64,000 nucleotides of DNA from Pedobacter petrophilus (lineage in GTDB: Bacteria; Bacteroidota; Bacteroidia; Sphingobacteriales; Sphingobacteriaceae), in contig NZ_WKKH01000020.1 of NCBI RefSeq assembly GCF_009674725.1, positions 1 to 64,000 of the forward strand, given 5' to 3'. Below the pieces are notes generated by a model. The model made no database searches and was not told the origin of the DNA. It saw only the letters and a program-made list of their open reading frames with translations. Positions 63,901 through 64,000 of this stretch are shown piece after piece (position 1 is the first letter of the stretch; each line of letters begins with the position of its first letter). The position numbers and the translations under genes were made by a program.

Positions 63901-64000
63901 AGTATGATGCTGCAAAAGGTATGATGAATTACCGTTCTTCTTCTTACTACGGCTGGAATACCATCGTAGAGATCGACCTGAAAAGGCTGACAGGGGAATC
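57972..64000 (+). CDS. Giant protein (more than 2000 residues, 3' end beyond the window) with LysM-like repeats
   Basis: I read this frame by hand from ATG 57972 (MSLQPLADEFKQQ) to the edge: no stop over 2009 codons. It has no signal peptide. Residues 1 to about 1180 are long stretches of alternating hydrophobic/polar strands (GFDVEITSDLTLSASFEG type) with an acidic linker EEDEDEDGD (about 260-270). Residues about 1195-1440 are Ala-rich, with two charged segments. From about 1520 to 1740 five degenerate LysM-like units follow (for example YTVNAGDTLKAVA, YTIVPGDTLTSMA). The tail continues as beta domains. No family recognised. Confidence 0.75.
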   Translation, partial: MSLQPLADEFKQQASQNNGNITVNAASFTKAGLSVPADLDLMLTAGYQLAADSSLLIDTSGTTINDPVGNTLTITGAASVLQVEASNTAVSFVVTDDGLGNVQFVIVITLSNWTFATSWPFMVGGIYSDLPYTHPTLIFSSASQSQYLWQQNEISLVAGQNFAGLIQLTGILAPIVNFLIGWVNGKQIALSGKLDPSQVNNDTILYPEMDLKVMLDVQVIPFSFLIVKSPAIGFKIETVDDAETEARMIAMDGTESMLVLEEDEDEDGDIVQLSSLYFELQLLLGTTIQMDFSTSVTPDQNTYFLGVTPDPSTPLTPLNLFSLMAGNNWFTILPPALQQYLNAIAFKGFATTVSFNNGFTIESASATVGSTQQWVLFENFIINEFDVTWLIIGPGKINSQLIHLNASVDFFPTIFKGGFDVEITSDLTLSASFEGSVTFNDLMKAITNGAIDIPPSLLLVEFTSFGIAMDINNKYYEFYANTNINLNFITNISVTNGSLKITSSTPTSGEGKSVFTAAVNGLFAIGGLQLNVDVNYSSAAAGGWNLSIAMPAGKNLDLGALIKQLFNAIDLPDSFLPSYLKITQFSLVSYVPNAATGTSTYEVKTAIVWKFTFPIIDQPINILANLRLKYESTPSANGPAVTSYEGAIAGTVTLEYFNAEVNIGYDFSKNNQLLSIQWEGFITEYNVTEASKTITFRIEKWSVGSLITSFMKMMGDPTFELDSPWDLLNDLSLDGFSVTYDLDTKDIKVNYKFGKSLNLIFITINGISLTKNSTGVFIAFDGSSPVPGVNDSNLFKPEKGGQDINKMPEVPGQGSEYFGLYLLAMGQHVELANSASYQSIKEVTDAMQKAFTEPEPGTIPIGPGNTLLSFNEDSNWLIATSFGVLNVGTKDKPVWTVDAQIVFNDPNLYGLRIALSGDKAKVLKGLVFEIMYKKISDSIGVYQMDLTLPDKLRNLQFGAVNITLPCISLEIYTNGDFKVDIGFPHNMDFSRSFTLQAIVPPGIPAMGSGGLYFGKLSSATTTLVPATSYGNFNPVLVFGIGLQVGVGYSVDYGIMSAGFSLTLFGIIEGVIASYHPYQGSLEGQEKNLQTVETSYYYYLKGTVGIIGKLYGSIDFGIISASVNITITIYVQAVFEAYNKIPLAIVAAVDVRVSARLNLGLFKITIHFSFTATIRQDLTIGTDNRAAAPWNKDLTVASAASALEMPQYRMMSGKTARPRLQFNTILATGSEEALPVLNLYFVPHLTVSAPKGSDHLNSQQAQYVATLFIDAPDPNGQGDGTTSFERMSSDFFRWLVANYIDPNAGLTTRSEIDAQGISKLDLDNLIALLSNEDNPFPIPTADLLTFLQSSFAAVNIQNLGEDLPSAAIFPMFYDLSLNVPGIPLHIDFSQYNMATAEYLEEVKKWFAELEVSVSEESNSAPQAKIADAAEPSYSMSTFVFEDYFVLIGKQLAGYGSDAMNNFTYKINNTDDKVAVDRSLQVMTSWANGLTANGYSNHVILQDIAVANQNHPLTAGVSLQITGHMRLIASADTFSSVAMLYAITPAMLIVQNGTVPSLLAPGQAVKYNGNSYTVNAGDTLKAVAAGLNTTLALLSGDLVFQKTAVTQPGGWLIIGAAVYTAKNEDTFTSVVTNIYKNVDVAGLLMQNQVTPGLFISGNTFVYDSKLYTIVPGDTLTSMAENLTVATKTTVTPENLAADPVVQALNIQPLGQLLIPPFLYSAVTFDDPAQADTLLSLSVTYSTTVALMASNYSNQNITDLFYNGEGYSSANIPGLEILDVSSILAYFTENGCYGQLSGMASRYQLHGMRLPTNLPGLTLSAGSPCPTDSDCALFALTGQEFVLPADVAKGFEIQLINSSLSWLQIDGKTMNEPGGNMLSVTLDDPDIEQINTLLNYAQQTGIKPEVLSLTPMKPYDLLPLQYTFQTVTKWQSSGKVILPYGSIGSQNDISPLIWMFPSGMLAQLALPKLAGSMFGVQIGQYDAAKGMMNYRSSSYYGWNTIVEIDLKRLTGE

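Noticed and set aside
57972..64000. Antisense ORFs on the minus strand under the giant gene (for example 58982-59389 and 60482-60682)
   Set aside because: The + strand frame is continuous for over 2000 codons with a coherent beta-rich composition, so the minus frames are shadows.

Overview
The window reads as a chromosomal segment of an AT-rich member of the Bacteroidota, most likely Pedobacter or a close relative in the Sphingobacteriaceae. Reasons: TAnnTTTG-type promoter elements, Bacteroidota-type gene families (VgrG and DUF4280 PAAR-like proteins of the T6SS-iii kind, DUF4142, DUF3606, DUF481), weak Shine-Dalgarno use, and dispersed intergenic palindromes. I ran no similarity search. Family names come from motifs and from knowledge of the families.

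Layout. 1-945 is a non-coding array built on a 314-bp tandem repeat. 946-16400 is mostly housekeeping and stress genes: a small HD-type alarmone hydrolase, a DUF481 outer-membrane protein, an SDR, a voltage-gated K+ channel with a zinc-ribbon tail, a DUF4142 protein, a PIF1-like helicase, a CoiA-like protein, an aldo/keto reductase, a secreted VOC protein, a serine beta-lactamase-like hydrolase and glycogen debranching enzyme GlgX. 16633-17747 is a five-copy array of palindromic modules. 17748-37500 carries LigD (no Ku seen), DUF3095, aldehyde dehydrogenase, MDR oxidoreductase, CDF transporter, several aldo/keto reductases, HAD and PAP2 phosphatases, an AraC-type regulator divergent from a formaldehyde-fixing hxlB-hxlA pair, a fatty-acid desaturase, a Gfo/Idh/MocA oxidoreductase and a second AraC regulator.

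38298-46944 is a type VI secretion effector island. VgrG is followed by a probable adaptor, a PAAR-like protein with a C-terminal HNH nuclease toxin, a HEAT-like immunity candidate, and then an AT-rich series of orphan immunity genes. Among them are a headless PoNe-type PD-(D/E)xK DNase module, two PoNi (DUF1910/DUF1911) immunity genes and a truncated Imm70-like fragment. Two neighbouring immunity-type proteins share an identical 16-residue C-terminal tail.

47288-51035 has two SDR genes divergent from an HxlR regulator, a decayed alkB-like gene (missing iron-ligand His plus a frameshift) and a membrane-anchored alpha/beta hydrolase.

52066 to the right edge is the most unusual part. It is a tightly spaced + strand operon encoding a 113-residue protein with no charged residues at all, a small exported protein, a 1240-residue beta-rich protein, an endonuclease/exonuclease/phosphatase-family enzyme, and a giant protein of more than 2000 residues that runs off the window and carries about five degenerate LysM-like repeats. 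I recognise no described system with this composition.
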